64,000 bases of DNA from Rhizobium sp. TH135 (GTDB taxonomy: Bacteria > Pseudomonadota > Alphaproteobacteria > Rhizobiales > Rhizobiaceae). Made by a program: the position numbers and the translations under genes. Shown here piece by piece: positions 11,336-19,854 of the stretch (its first letter is position 1; every line of letters begins with the position of its first letter). Where the stretch lies: positions 124,001 through 188,000 of the forward strand of contig NZ_PKRP01000004.1 of the NCBI RefSeq assembly GCF_002855515.1. Direction: 5' to 3'. The notes under the pieces are model-generated. The model saw nothing but the letters and a program-made list of their open reading frames with translations, made no database searches and was not told the DNA's origin.

Positions 11336-12820
11336 TCAGCTGGCAAGGGTTCCGTCGATATAGCTTTGCAGCGTAGCGGCGGCCCCACGGCTCCGCAAGC
11401 TGTCGATGGCTTCAGCGAAGCGCTTCTGAAAACGCGGATCGGAGCCGACAGAACCAAAGATGTCGGCAATCCCGATGAAGGCCATCGGATCGCTGCGGGA
11501 CGCGAGAGCGGCCGTATGCAGGCGTTCAGCACTCGGGTCGTTGAAGGCGATCGTCTTGCCACCGTCGCTTGTGCCCTCGAAATAGCGGCACCAGAGAGCC
11601 GAGACGAGCGCGAGACCCTGCACATCTAGACCCTTGGCCAAGCGATCGGCGGTCGAAGGCAAGATGAACTTCGGCTGCCTGTTCGATCCGTCTTGCGCCA
11701 GTCGCGGAATGGTGTCGCCGATTTTCGGGTTGGAGAAGCGGTTCTCGATCAGGATGTAATAGTCCTGAAGGCTGGTGTTCGGCACCGGCGGCACGACGGG
11801 GATGATCTCCTCGTTCTCCAGCTTGGCGAGGAAGGCCCGGATCAACGGGTTTTCCATGGATTCATGCACGAAGTGGATGTCCATGAGCGCAGCTGGGTAG
11901 GCGATGGCGGCATGCCCGCCGTTCAGGATCCGCAGCTTCATCAGTTCGTAAGGGGCGACGTCAGGCACGAAGGTGACGCCAACATCTTCGAGCGCAGGAC
12001 GGCCGAGTGGAAACTTGTCCTCCAGCACCCATTGCTTGAAGCCTTCGCAGAACACCGGCCAGCCATCTTCGATGCCGTAGCTGTCGCGCGTGATATCGAT
12101 CTCCCGCTGCCCGGTGGCTGGCGTGATGCGATCGACCATGGAGTTCGGGAAGGCGACACTGTGGTGGATCCAGTCGGCAAATTCAGGATCCGAAAGGCGC
12201 GCAAGCCCGCAGACGGTCGCCTCTGTAACTTCGCCATTGCCCGGAATGTTGTCGCAGCACATCACGGTAAAGGCAGGGATCCCTGCTTCCCGGCGGGCCT
12301 TGAGGCCAGCAATAATCAGGCCGAAGACGGTCTTCGGATGGGCGGGGTCCTGCGCGTCAGCAACAATGGCGGGGTGTGTCGGATCAAACTTGCCAGTGGC
12401 CGCGTCGATGAAATAGCCGCCTTCCGTAATCGTCAAAGAGACGATGCGGATATCGGGTGAGGCGAGCGTCGCGATGATGCGGTCGAAATCCGGTGCCGTG
12501 ATCACATCCAGCATCGGCCCGGTGATCGTGGCCGCCGAGCGATCGATGTCCTGCTCGACCACGGTCGTCAGGAAATCCTGGGCCTTGAGTGTGTCGCGCA
12601 TCCGCTGGTCGGACGGCATGACGCCGGCGCCGATAATGCCCCAATCCAGGTCACGCCCCTTGTTGAATAGGTCATGCAGATAGATCGCCATATGCGCGCG
12701 GTGAAAATTGCCGACACCGAAATGCAGGATCCCGGGACGGATCTCGTCACGGCGATAGGAGGGCAGGGAAGCCCGATTGCCGATGTCATCAAGAGTTGCG
12801 AGCGAGAGTTTGGTCGTCAT
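11336..12820 (-). CDS. mtlK: Mannitol 2-dehydrogenase
   Basis: Polyol-specific long-chain dehydrogenase, 494 residues, oxidising D-mannitol to D-fructose with NAD+; family members also accept D-arabitol and D-sorbitol. The N-terminal nucleotide fold carries HFGVGNFHRAHMA at residues 33-45. The zinc-independent catalytic signature K-x4-N-x2-H falls at Lys295, Asn300 and His303, the same numbering as in the well-studied Pseudomonas enzyme. It is preceded by the sorbitol dehydrogenase gene and followed directly by the HAD phosphatase, consistent with one polyol catabolic operon. Confidence 0.95.
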   Translation of the reverse strand: MTTKLSLATLDDIGNRASLPSYRRDEIRPGILHFGVGNFHRAHMAIYLHDLFNKGRDLDWGIIGAGVMPSDQRMRDTLKAQDFLTTVVEQDIDRSAATITGPMLDVITAPDFDRIIATLASPDIRIVSLTITEGGYFIDAATGKFDPTHPAIVADAQDPAHPKTVFGLIIAGLKARREAGIPAFTVMCCDNIPGNGEVTEATVCGLARLSDPEFADWIHHSVAFPNSMVDRITPATGQREIDITRDSYGIEDGWPVFCEGFKQWVLEDKFPLGRPALEDVGVTFVPDVAPYELMKLRILNGGHAAIAYPAALMDIHFVHESMENPLIRAFLAKLENEEIIPVVPPVPNTSLQDYYILIENRFSNPKIGDTIPRLAQDGSNRQPKFILPSTADRLAKGLDVQGLALVSALWCRYFEGTSDGGKTIAFNDPSAERLHTAALASRSDPMAFIGIADIFGSVGSDPRFQKRFAEAIDSLRSRGAAATLQSYIDGTLAS

Positions 12821-12854
12821 GGGTGCATTCCTTGGCTTGGGGCCGTGTGAGCCG

Positions 12855-13631
12855 TCAGCTCATCCAGTTTCCGCCGTCGACATTGTAGGTCTGGGCAACG
12901 ATGTAGTCGGCGTCCGTCGAGGCGAGGAAGATCGCCATGCCGGTCAGGTCCTCCGCACGGCCCATGCGGCCGAAAGGAACCTCGGCGCCAACGAGCTTCT
13001 TCTTTTCGCCTAGCGGTCGGTTTTCATATTTGGCAAAGAGAGCATCGACCCCGTCCCAATGCTCGCCATCCACGACGCCGGGCGCGATCGCATTGACGTT
13101 GATGCCGTGCTTGATGAGATCGAGACCTGCAGACTGCGTGAGTGAAATGACGGCAGCCTTGGTCGCGCAGTAAACGGCGACCAGCCCTTCGCCACGCCGG
13201 CCCGCCTGGCTCGCCATATTGATGATCTTGCCACCCTGGCCTTTCGCGATCATCGATCGGGCAGCCGCCTGCATCATGAACAGCGTGCCGGCGACATTGA
13301 TCGAGAAGAGACGGTCGTAGCTCGCTCGCGAGATCTCGACGATCGGTGCGAGGTCGAAGAGGGCAGCGTTGTTGATCAGAATGTCGAGGCCGCCTTGTCG
13401 CTCTTCGACGGCGCGGATGGCCGCCTCGATCGAGGCCTGGTCCGTCACGTCGAGCTTCACCGCGTAGGCCGCGGGTCCGATCTCGGAGGCCGTGCGGCTT
13501 GCCCGATCGAGATCGATGTCTGCGATGGCGACCGTGGCACCTTCTCGCACATAGGCCTCTGCAAAGGCGCGCCCGATGCCGCGTGCGGAGCCGGTGATAA
13601 GAGCGGATTTCCCGCTGAGACGCCCGCTCAT
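12855..13631 (-). CDS. smoS: Sorbitol dehydrogenase (SDR)
   Basis: Classical short-chain dehydrogenase, 258 residues, closest in character to SmoS, which oxidises D-sorbitol (and galactitol) to the ketose with NAD+. The Rossmann motif TGSARGIG is at residues 13-20, NNAA near 87-90, catalytic Ser141, Tyr154 and Lys158 (YCATK). Asp38 at the end of strand 2 favours NAD+. The start at 13631 overlaps the stop of the ATPase gene (ATGA), so it is translationally coupled to the transporter. This gene plus mtlK defines the operon as sorbitol/mannitol catabolism. Confidence 0.92.
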   Translation of the reverse strand: MSGRLSGKSALITGSARGIGRAFAEAYVREGATVAIADIDLDRASRTASEIGPAAYAVKLDVTDQASIEAAIRAVEERQGGLDILINNAALFDLAPIVEISRASYDRLFSINVAGTLFMMQAAARSMIAKGQGGKIINMASQAGRRGEGLVAVYCATKAAVISLTQSAGLDLIKHGINVNAIAPGVVDGEHWDGVDALFAKYENRPLGEKKKLVGAEVPFGRMGRAEDLTGMAIFLASTDADYIVAQTYNVDGGNWMS

Positions 13632-14626
13632 TGTGCAAGCCCCTTGTCGTTGAATTTGTGCAGGCGCTCGAGATCCGGCGTCACATAGACGGTGTCGCCG
13701 TGCCGAACCGGGAACTCGCCGCCGGTGCGTGTGGTGATCGTGCCAACGCCGTTCACCTGCACATGCAGGAAGGTGTCGGAACCGAGATGCTCGGCAACCG
13801 TGACGAGGCCGCGCCACATGCCCTCTGTTGTCGACAGCGTGACATGCTCTGGCCGGATGCCGATCGTGTGGGCGCCATGAGAGGCCGCCGCCTGCCCGGA
13901 AATCAGGTTCATCTTCGGCGAGCCGATGAAGCCGGCGACGAAGAGGTTGGCCGGGCTGCGATAGAGTTCGAGCGGTGAGCCCACCTGCTCGATGCGCCCC
14001 TTGTTGAGGACCACGATCTTGTCGGCCATGGTCATGGCTTCCACCTGGTCATGGGTCACGTAGATCGAAGTGGCCTTCAGCTTCTGGTGTAGTTCGGTGA
14101 TCTCGAGGCGCATGGCGACGCGCAGTGCCGCATCGAGGTTGGACAGCGGTTCGTCAAACAGGAAGCAGCGCGGATTGCGCACGATCGCACGGCCGATGGC
14201 CACACGCTGGCGCTGACCGCCGGAGAGCTGGCCCGGCCGGCGCTCAAGATAGTCGGTGAGGTTGAGGATGCGGGCAGCCTCCTCGACCTTGCGGTTGATC
14301 TCGGCCGGATCGATCTTCGCCATCTTCAGCGGGAAGCCGATGTTCGAGCGCACGCTCATATGCGGATAAAGGGCGTAGGACTGGAAGACCATGGCCAGCC
14401 CACGCTGGGCCGGCGGCGTCTGTGTCTGGTCCTTGCCGTCGATCAGGATGCGTCCGCCGGTCGCGTCTTCGAGACCCGCGATCAGCCGCAGAAGTGTGGA
14501 CTTGCCGCAGCCGGAAGGACCGACGAAGACGACGAACTCACCGTCGTTGATCTCAAGGTCGATCCCCGGGATGACCGCATGCTCGCCGAAAGACTTGGAG
14601 AGCTGTTCGAGTTTGATGCTGCCCAT
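13628..14626 (-). CDS. smoK: Polyol ABC transporter ATPase
   Basis: ATP-binding subunit of the sorbitol/mannitol importer, 332 residues, MalK/UgpC type. It has Walker [10 protein letters not shown] (residues 36-44), Q-loop [11 protein letters not shown], signature [14 protein letters not shown], Walker [12 protein letters not shown] and H-loop [11 protein letters not shown], all canonical. The C-terminal third carries the MalK-type regulatory beta-domain (GIRPEHV block). A homodimer is expected, unlike the two-ATPase glycerol transporter elsewhere in this window. It lies 12 bp after the permease gene smoG and overlaps smoS. Confidence 0.93.
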   Translation of the reverse strand: MGSIKLEQLSKSFGEHAVIPGIDLEINDGEFVVFVGPSGCGKSTLLRLIAGLEDATGGRILIDGKDQTQTPPAQRGLAMVFQSYALYPHMSVRSNIGFPLKMAKIDPAEINRKVEEAARILNLTDYLERRPGQLSGGQRQRVAIGRAIVRNPRCFLFDEPLSNLDAALRVAMRLEITELHQKLKATSIYVTHDQVEAMTMADKIVVLNKGRIEQVGSPLELYRSPANLFVAGFIGSPKMNLISGQAAASHGAHTIGIRPEHVTLSTTEGMWRGLVTVAEHLGSDTFLHVQVNGVGTITTRTGGEFPVRHGDTVYVTPDLERLHKFNDKGLAQ

Positions 14627-14638
14627 GGTCGGGTTTCC

Positions 14639-15463
14639 TTACTTGACGGCGCCGAAGGTGAGGCCGCGCACGAGTTGTTTCTGGCTGAACCAGCCCAGGA
14701 TGACGATCGGCGCGATCGCCATCGTCGAGGCAGCCGACAGCTTCGCCCAGAACAGTCCTTGCGGACTGGAGAAGGAGGCGATGAAGGCCGTCAGCGGTGC
14801 CGCATTGGTGGTGGTGAGGCGGATCGTCCAGAAGGCTTCGTTCCAGGCCAGGATGATGTTGAGGAGGAGCGTCGAGGCGATGCCGGGCAGAGCCATCGGC
14901 GTCAGCACATAGACGATTTCGTTGAAAAGCGAGGCGCCGTCCATGCGTGAGGCTTCGAGGATCTCGCCCGGAATCTCACGGAAATAGGTGTAGAGCATCC
15001 AGATGACGATCGGCAGGTTGATCAGCGTCAGCATGATTGTGAGGCCGATGCGGGTGTCGAGAAGGCCGAAGTCCCGGAACAGCAGGTAGATCGGCACGAG
15101 CACGGCGACCGCCGGCATCATCTTGGTGGAGAGCATCCACATCAGGATGTCCTTGGTCCGCTTGGTCGGCGAGAACGCCATGGCCCAGGCAGCGGGTATG
15201 CCGACGAAGAGTGCGAGGATCGTCGAGCCGACCGACAGGATCACGGAGTTCATGAACGGCTTGATGTAATCGCGCTGCGTCTGGACGGTCACGTAGTTCT
15301 CGAACGTGAAAGTCGGGATCAGGTCGAAGCCCTGGATCGCTTCCGTCTCGGTCTTCACGCTGGTGATCAGCGTGTAGAGGATCGGGAAGAAGATTACCGA
15401 GGCAGCGATCCAGGCGAGGATCGTGAAGATGATCTTGCGGCGGGGACTTGTGGCACGGGCCAT
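14639..15463 (-). CDS. smoG: Polyol ABC transporter permease SmoG
   Basis: Inner-membrane permease of the carbohydrate uptake-1 (CUT1) family, 274 residues, MalG type with six predicted membrane helices. The cytoplasmic EAA loop, which contacts the ATPase, is seen as EILEASRMDGASLFNEIVYVLTPMALPG around residues 185-215. The first helix (IIFTILAWIAASVIFFPILY) starts near residue 10. It is 11 bp downstream of smoF and directly upstream of smoK, the usual order of binding protein, F, G, K. Confidence 0.92.
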   Translation of the reverse strand: MARATSPRRKIIFTILAWIAASVIFFPILYTLITSVKTETEAIQGFDLIPTFTFENYVTVQTQRDYIKPFMNSVILSVGSTILALFVGIPAAWAMAFSPTKRTKDILMWMLSTKMMPAVAVLVPIYLLFRDFGLLDTRIGLTIMLTLINLPIVIWMLYTYFREIPGEILEASRMDGASLFNEIVYVLTPMALPGIASTLLLNIILAWNEAFWTIRLTTTNAAPLTAFIASFSSPQGLFWAKLSAASTMAIAPIVILGWFSQKQLVRGLTFGAVK

Positions 15464-15474
15464 GGTCGATCTCC

Positions 15475-16347
15475 TTACCGGTCCAGGTTCTTGCCGACGG
15501 CGCGCATCAGGAAGATCGCGACGAGGTTCGCCAGGATGACGGCGATGATTCCACCCGCAGAGGCTCCGCCAACGTCGTAGCCGAGAAGTGCCGTGCGGTA
15601 GATGAGGAAGGCGAGGTTGGTCGAGGCATAACCGGGCCCGCCATTGGTGGTGACGAGGATTTCCGCATAGACGCCGAGCAGGAAGATCGTCTGGATCAGG
15701 ATGACCACGGTGATGGCGCGGGCGAGATGTGGCACGGTCAGATAGATGAACTTGTCGATGAACCGCGCGCCGTCCATTTCAGCCGCTTCCTGCTGCTCGC
15801 CATCCAGCGACTGTAGAGCGGTCAGAAGAATGAGCGTCGCAAAAGGCAGCCACTGCCAGGCAACGATGATGATGATCGAGAGAAGCGGGTATTGCGCGAA
15901 CCAGTCGACGGGTGTCAGGCCCAGAGCCCGGTTGATGTCCGCGAGCACGCCGTAGCCGGGATGCATGATCATGTTCTTCCAGATCAGCGCCGCGACCGGC
16001 GGCATGACGAAGAACGGTGAGATCACCAGAATCCGCACGATCCCCTGTCCGAACATCGGCTGGTCGAGCAGCATGGCCAGCAGAATGCCGCCGACGATGG
16101 TAATGAACAGCACGCCGCCGACGATCAGCAGCGTGTTCCAGATGGACTGGAAGAAGGCCGGATCGGTGTAGAAATAGCGGTAGTTGAACAAACCGCCGAA
16201 GCTGACATTGGCTGGGTTCAGCAGGTTGTAGTTCTGGAACGAGAACCACAGCGTCATCGACAGTGGAACGATCATCCAGATCAACAGAAGCCCGACGGAC
16301 GGAGCCATCATAAGACGGGCGAGAGTGCGTGTGTTTTGAGTAGCCAT
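15475..16347 (-). CDS. smoF: Polyol ABC transporter permease SmoF
   Basis: MalF-type permease of the CUT1 family, 290 residues with six predicted membrane helices. The EAA loop reads EQQEAAEMDGARFIDKFIYLTVPHLARA in the second half, and VTTNGGPGYAST is a typical late periplasmic segment. I start at ATG 16347 (MATQNTRTLARLMMAPS), which gives the normal short cytoplasmic leader before helix 1; upstream in-frame codons add only an unlikely leader. A perfect hairpin separates it from the binding-protein gene upstream. Confidence 0.92.
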   Translation of the reverse strand: MATQNTRTLARLMMAPSVGLLLIWMIVPLSMTLWFSFQNYNLLNPANVSFGGLFNYRYFYTDPAFFQSIWNTLLIVGGVLFITIVGGILLAMLLDQPMFGQGIVRILVISPFFVMPPVAALIWKNMIMHPGYGVLADINRALGLTPVDWFAQYPLLSIIIIVAWQWLPFATLILLTALQSLDGEQQEAAEMDGARFIDKFIYLTVPHLARAITVVILIQTIFLLGVYAEILVTTNGGPGYASTNLAFLIYRTALLGYDVGGASAGGIIAVILANLVAIFLMRAVGKNLDR

Positions 16348-16446
16348 GGTGAAGCTCGCCTGATGGTCGCCAGGGACGAAGGTCCGGGAACCCGTTGGAG
16401 GCAAAGTGACGACGACCGGCATTGGCCGCAAGCGGTCGAGGCCTAT

Positions 16447-16472
16447 CCTGCCCGGATCGCGATCCGGGCAGG
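16447..16472 (-). terminator. Intercistronic hairpin after smoE
   Basis: Perfect palindrome: two 12-bp arms (CCTGCCCGGATC and its complement) around a 2-nt centre. There is no downstream T-run. It sits just beyond the smoE stop and before smoF. Such hairpins commonly protect binding-protein mRNA from 3' exonucleases and lower permease expression. Confidence 0.6.
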
Positions 16473-16490
16473 TGGGTTCGGGAGGGTGTA

Positions 16491-17804
16491 TTACTTGATG
16501 TAACCGCCGCGGGTCATTTCACGTTCGGTCAGGCTCTGAGCCTGGGCAAGCGCGTCATCGACCGACATCTGGCCCGCAAGTGCTGCCGAGAAGAGCTGGC
16601 CTACGGAAGTACCAAGGCTCTGGAACTCGGGGATGGCCACGAACTGCACGCCGACATAAGGCACCGGCTTGACGGTCGGGCTCTTCGGGTCAGCTGCGTT
16701 GATCGAGTCGAGGGTCATCTTCGCGAACGGAGCTGCCTTCTGGTATTCCGGGTTCTCATAGAGAGAGGTCCGCGTACCCGGGGGAACGTTGGCCCAGCCT
16801 TCCTTGGAAGCAACGAGCTCGGCATAGGCCTTGCCGGTTGCCCAGCCGATAAACTTTTCAGCCGAAGCGGACTTCTGCGAACCGGCCGGGATGGCGAGGT
16901 TCCAGGCCCACAGCCAGTTGCCGCGCTTGCCAAGGCCGGTGTCGGGAGCCAGCGCAAAACCGACCTTGTCGGCGACCGTCGAGTCCTTCGGGTTGGTGAC
17001 GAAGGAAGCAGCGACCGTGGCATCGATCCACATGCCGCACTTGCCCTGCTGGAACAGCGCGAGGTTTTCGTTGAAGCCGTTCGACGAGGCGCCCTGCGGG
17101 CCGGCGTCGTTCATCAGCTTGACGTAGAAGTCGAGCGTGTTCTTCCATTCCGGCTGGTCGAACTGCGGCTTCCAGTTCTCGTCGAACCAGCGGGCGCCGA
17201 AGGCGTTCGACGTGGCCGTCAGGAATGCCATGTTCTCGCCCCAGCCGGCCTTACCACGAAGGCAGATGCCGTTGATGTCGTTGGCGCGGTCGGTCATCTT
17301 GCGGGCAGCGTCGGCCACGAATTCCCAGGTCGGGGCATCTGGCATGGTGAGGCCGGCCTTCTCCATCAGGTCCTTGCGGTACATGATGAAGGAAGACTCG
17401 CCGTAGAACGGTGCAGCATAAAGCTTGCCGTCGTCGCCGGTCAGACCCGAGCGGATCGCCGGCAGAAGGTCGTCGACGTCATAGTCGGCGCCAAGGTTTT
17501 CGAGCGGCAGCAGCCAGCCCTGCTTGGCCCAGATCGGAACTTCATAAGTGCCGATCGTCATGATGTCGTACTGGCCACCTTTCGTCGCGATGTCGGTCGT
17601 GACGCGCTCGCGCAGAACGTTCTCCTCAAGCGTGACCCATTCGACCTGGATATCGGGGTTCGCCGTGGTGAATTCGGAAGTCAGGCCCTGCATGCGGATC
17701 ATATCGCCGTTGTTCACGGTCGCGATCGTCAGGGTTTCGGCCGAAGCCATGCCGGCAAGCGCCAGCGCCGAGCATGCGCCCAGCAGAATCGTCTTCAATG
17801 TCAT
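16491..17804 (-). CDS. smoE: Polyol ABC transporter binding protein
   Basis: Periplasmic solute-binding protein (family 1), 437 residues, delivering sorbitol/mannitol-type polyols to SmoFG-K. The signal peptide is clear: basic start MTLK, hydrophobic core, and a likely signal peptidase I site after ALAGMASA near residue 22. The mature part has the family 1 features TIGTYEVPIWAKQGWLLPL and a late GWATGKAYAELVA segment. It is the first gene of the operon, with ribosome binding site GGGAGGAAG. A perfect inverted repeat overlaps the predicted transcription start, so it is the regulated entry point of the cluster. Confidence 0.92.
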   Translation of the reverse strand: MTLKTILLGACSALALAGMASAETLTIATVNNGDMIRMQGLTSEFTTANPDIQVEWVTLEENVLRERVTTDIATKGGQYDIMTIGTYEVPIWAKQGWLLPLENLGADYDVDDLLPAIRSGLTGDDGKLYAAPFYGESSFIMYRKDLMEKAGLTMPDAPTWEFVADAARKMTDRANDINGICLRGKAGWGENMAFLTATSNAFGARWFDENWKPQFDQPEWKNTLDFYVKLMNDAGPQGASSNGFNENLALFQQGKCGMWIDATVAASFVTNPKDSTVADKVGFALAPDTGLGKRGNWLWAWNLAIPAGSQKSASAEKFIGWATGKAYAELVASKEGWANVPPGTRTSLYENPEYQKAAPFAKMTLDSINAADPKSPTVKPVPYVGVQFVAIPEFQSLGTSVGQLFSAALAGQMSVDDALAQAQSLTEREMTRGGYIK

Positions 17805-17824
17805 GTCTTCCTCCCAGAAGAAAA

Positions 17825-17880
17825 ATGAGCATTCGCTTTGCTCATGGGCAATTACTCACTCTGTGCGCGAAAAATGTCAA
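17825..17880 (-). promoter_or_regulatory. smoE promoter with perfect inverted-repeat operator
   Basis: On the minus strand TTGACA (17880-17875) is followed after 18 bases by AGTAAT (17856-17851), a plausible sigma-70 promoter. Overlapping the expected start is a perfect inverted repeat ATGAGCA-N7-TGCTCAT at 17825-17845. It ends 20 bases before the smoE ATG. The adjacent SorC-type regulator is the obvious candidate ligand. Function is inferred from symmetry and position. Confidence 0.6.
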
Positions 17881-17952
17881 TCGGGATTCCATGCTGCGAT
17901 GCGGCATGAACCCGTTAAGCCTCAGATCTCAAATTGAAAATTTTAGCGGCTG

Positions 17953-18906
17953 CTAGCTGGCAAGGAGATGCCGCGCCGCCTCTTCGTCCGTGATCAAGCC
18001 GTTGATATGACCACCCCGGACAGCTGCGAGGATCGCCGGATGCTTGCGGCGACCCCGTGCAAGACCCACGACCGTCGATGTTTGGCGGGAAGGGATCTCG
18101 AGGCTTGCGACCCGCTCATTGACCGGATGTTTCAACAAGGTGCCGTCCTCACCGAAGATCCAGCCGCAGATCTCTCCCACCGCGCCTGCCTGAAGCAGAT
18201 CCTGCATTTCATCGCGTTTCAGGAAGCCATCGACGAGCAGCGGTGCGCTCATGTTCATTTCGCCGATGCCGACGAAAGCGACGCCAGAATGCTGGGCGAG
18301 TGCGATTGTCGGCGCAACGAGAGGCTGGTTGTGTAGCAGCTCCCGCTCTGCAGGAGAGGACACGATGACCGGCAGTGGCATCGGGAAATGCGGTGCCTTG
18401 ATCGCGTCAGCCATCGAAAAGATGACGTTGAAATAGGCGGCCGACCCGTCCGGACTGATATTCCCGGTCAGCGAAACGATCTTGTGCTGCGGACATTCCA
18501 TCGGCGACAGCTGGTCGATCATGGCGCGCAGTGTGCGGCCCGTGCCCATGGCAATCACCAGCGGGTCGGGTTGTTTGAGCCAGCGTTCGAGCTGCGCAGC
18601 GCCTGCCTCCGCGACGCCCACAGTCGCCGATTCCGAAGCCGGGTCGGATGGCACGATCTCGACCTCCTTAAGGCCGAACTTCTTCTGCAGCGCTTCCGCA
18701 AGCTCGAGGCACGCCGCGATCGGGTGGTCGAGCCGAACCTTGATCAGCTTTTCCGCAATCGAAAGTGAGACCAGCCGCTGGGCGCTTTGCCGCGAAATGC
18801 CCATGGACGCAGCGATTTCATCCTGTGTCCGCCCGGCGACATAGTAGAGCCAGCCGGCCCTTGCTGCATCGTCCAGTCTCGTCTGCCCCTCGCCACGCCG
18901 TGCCAT
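17953..18906 (-). CDS. smoC: SorC-family polyol operon regulator
   Basis: Sugar-binding transcriptional regulator of the SorC/DeoR group, 317 residues. An N-terminal helix-turn-helix spans roughly residues 20-50 (RTQDEIAASMGISRQSAQRLVSLS region), followed by the sugar-phosphate isomerase-like effector domain with VIAMGTGRTLRAMIDQL. ATG 18906 is chosen for its strong GGAGAGGAG site. It lies 148 bp upstream of smoE on the same strand and is the probable local regulator, acting at the ATGAGCA-N7-TGCTCAT repeat. Effector is likely a phosphorylated or free polyol/ketose; not determinable here. The gene symbol follows synteny and is tentative. Confidence 0.85.
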   Translation of the reverse strand: MARRGEGQTRLDDAARAGWLYYVAGRTQDEIAASMGISRQSAQRLVSLSIAEKLIKVRLDHPIAACLELAEALQKKFGLKEVEIVPSDPASESATVGVAEAGAAQLERWLKQPDPLVIAMGTGRTLRAMIDQLSPMECPQHKIVSLTGNISPDGSAAYFNVIFSMADAIKAPHFPMPLPVIVSSPAERELLHNQPLVAPTIALAQHSGVAFVGIGEMNMSAPLLVDGFLKRDEMQDLLQAGAVGEICGWIFGEDGTLLKHPVNERVASLEIPSRQTSTVVGLARGRRKHPAILAAVRGGHINGLITDEEAARHLLAS

Positions 18907-19032
18907 GAAGTCTCCTCTCCGTATGGAACAGTGCTGCCAATTTTGCCGAGCCCTGTCAAATCGGCGCCCGGCATGCCCGTTTGGGAACGCTCGCGGCTTT
19001 GAACGGTTGGTCAGGGGAAAAAGGATGACACC

Positions 19033-19584
19033 ATGACCCCGAAAATGACGCTCGCCATCATCTTGCTGACTTGCTCCACCGCGGCTTATGCCCAAGAGAG
19101 CACGCCTGCCCAGCAACTCACGCCTGCGACCACTCCGAGCCAGGCCGCCACGACCCTTGCCCCCGACCCAGCGGGCTTCGCCAAGGAGGCTGCTGCGGCC
19201 AATGCCTTCGCAATCCTGTCGTCCGAGGTGGCGCTTCGTCGGGGGCTTTCAACCGAGGTAAAGACGTTTGCCCAAACGATGATCGACGACCATCGCCGCG
19301 CCCAGAGGGAGCTTCACGATTCGGCCAAGTCCGACAATGTCAGCCTGTCCGAAGACCTTTCCATGGAGCAGAGGCAGACATTGCTGGCGCTGGAACAGGC
19401 GGAAGAGAGCCAGTTCGACAGTGCCTATCTCTCCGCACAGATGAAGGCCCATGATCAGGCGATCCAATTGCTTGGCTCCTACGCCGCCGATGGGCCTCCC
19501 GGTGGTTTGAAGACCTATGCCACGGCCCATTATCCCGCCGTCCGAAACCACATGGTGCGCGCTCAGTCTTTGACCAGTCAGTAA
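19033..19584 (+). CDS. DUF4142 exported protein
   Basis: Protein of 183 residues with a signal peptide (MTPKMTLAIILLTCSTAAYA, cleavage near residue 20), a Thr/Ala/Pro-rich linker to about residue 50, then a helical DUF4142 domain. DUF4142 is a ferritin-like four-helix bundle found in exported proteins; function not established. The family phrase VKTFAQTMIDDHRRAQREL is present near residues 75-95. It reads divergently from the SorC regulator and has AAAGGA upstream of the ATG. A hairpin follows the stop. Stress-related roles are often suggested for the family, which I cannot support from sequence. Confidence 0.82.
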   Translation: MTPKMTLAIILLTCSTAAYAQESTPAQQLTPATTPSQAATTLAPDPAGFAKEAAAANAFAILSSEVALRRGLSTEVKTFAQTMIDDHRRAQRELHDSAKSDNVSLSEDLSMEQRQTLLALEQAEESQFDSAYLSAQMKAHDQAIQLLGSYAADGPPGGLKTYATAHYPAVRNHMVRAQSLTSQ

Positions 19585-19635
19585 GTGCACGCAGAATTTA
19601 GGGGTATCAAATCATCTCCCTAACCACAGCAAAGA

Positions 19636-19658
19636 GAACCCCGCCACTGGCGGGGTTC
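19636..19658. terminator. Hairpin after DUF4142 gene
   Basis: GAACCCCGCC and GGCGGGGTTC pair perfectly around a 3-nt loop. No T-run follows on the plus strand; TCTCTTT follows on the minus strand. It probably ends the DUF4142 transcript or protects its 3' end. Confidence 0.6.
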
Positions 19659-19854
19659 AGGTGGGCGCCCTTGGGACGGGCGGCCGGGGGAGGTTGGGGG
19701 GAGGGAACAAAAGCAATGCAGCAGAAAAACGGGTAGGCGCGGACATTGTTCCATCATCGGAACAATGATTTTTGAGCTATTGCATCGCGTCATTCGAAGA
19801 GGAACATTTGCGTGTCCCTCCGGTTTGTCGTGGGGGCAGGACCAAGAGGTGATG

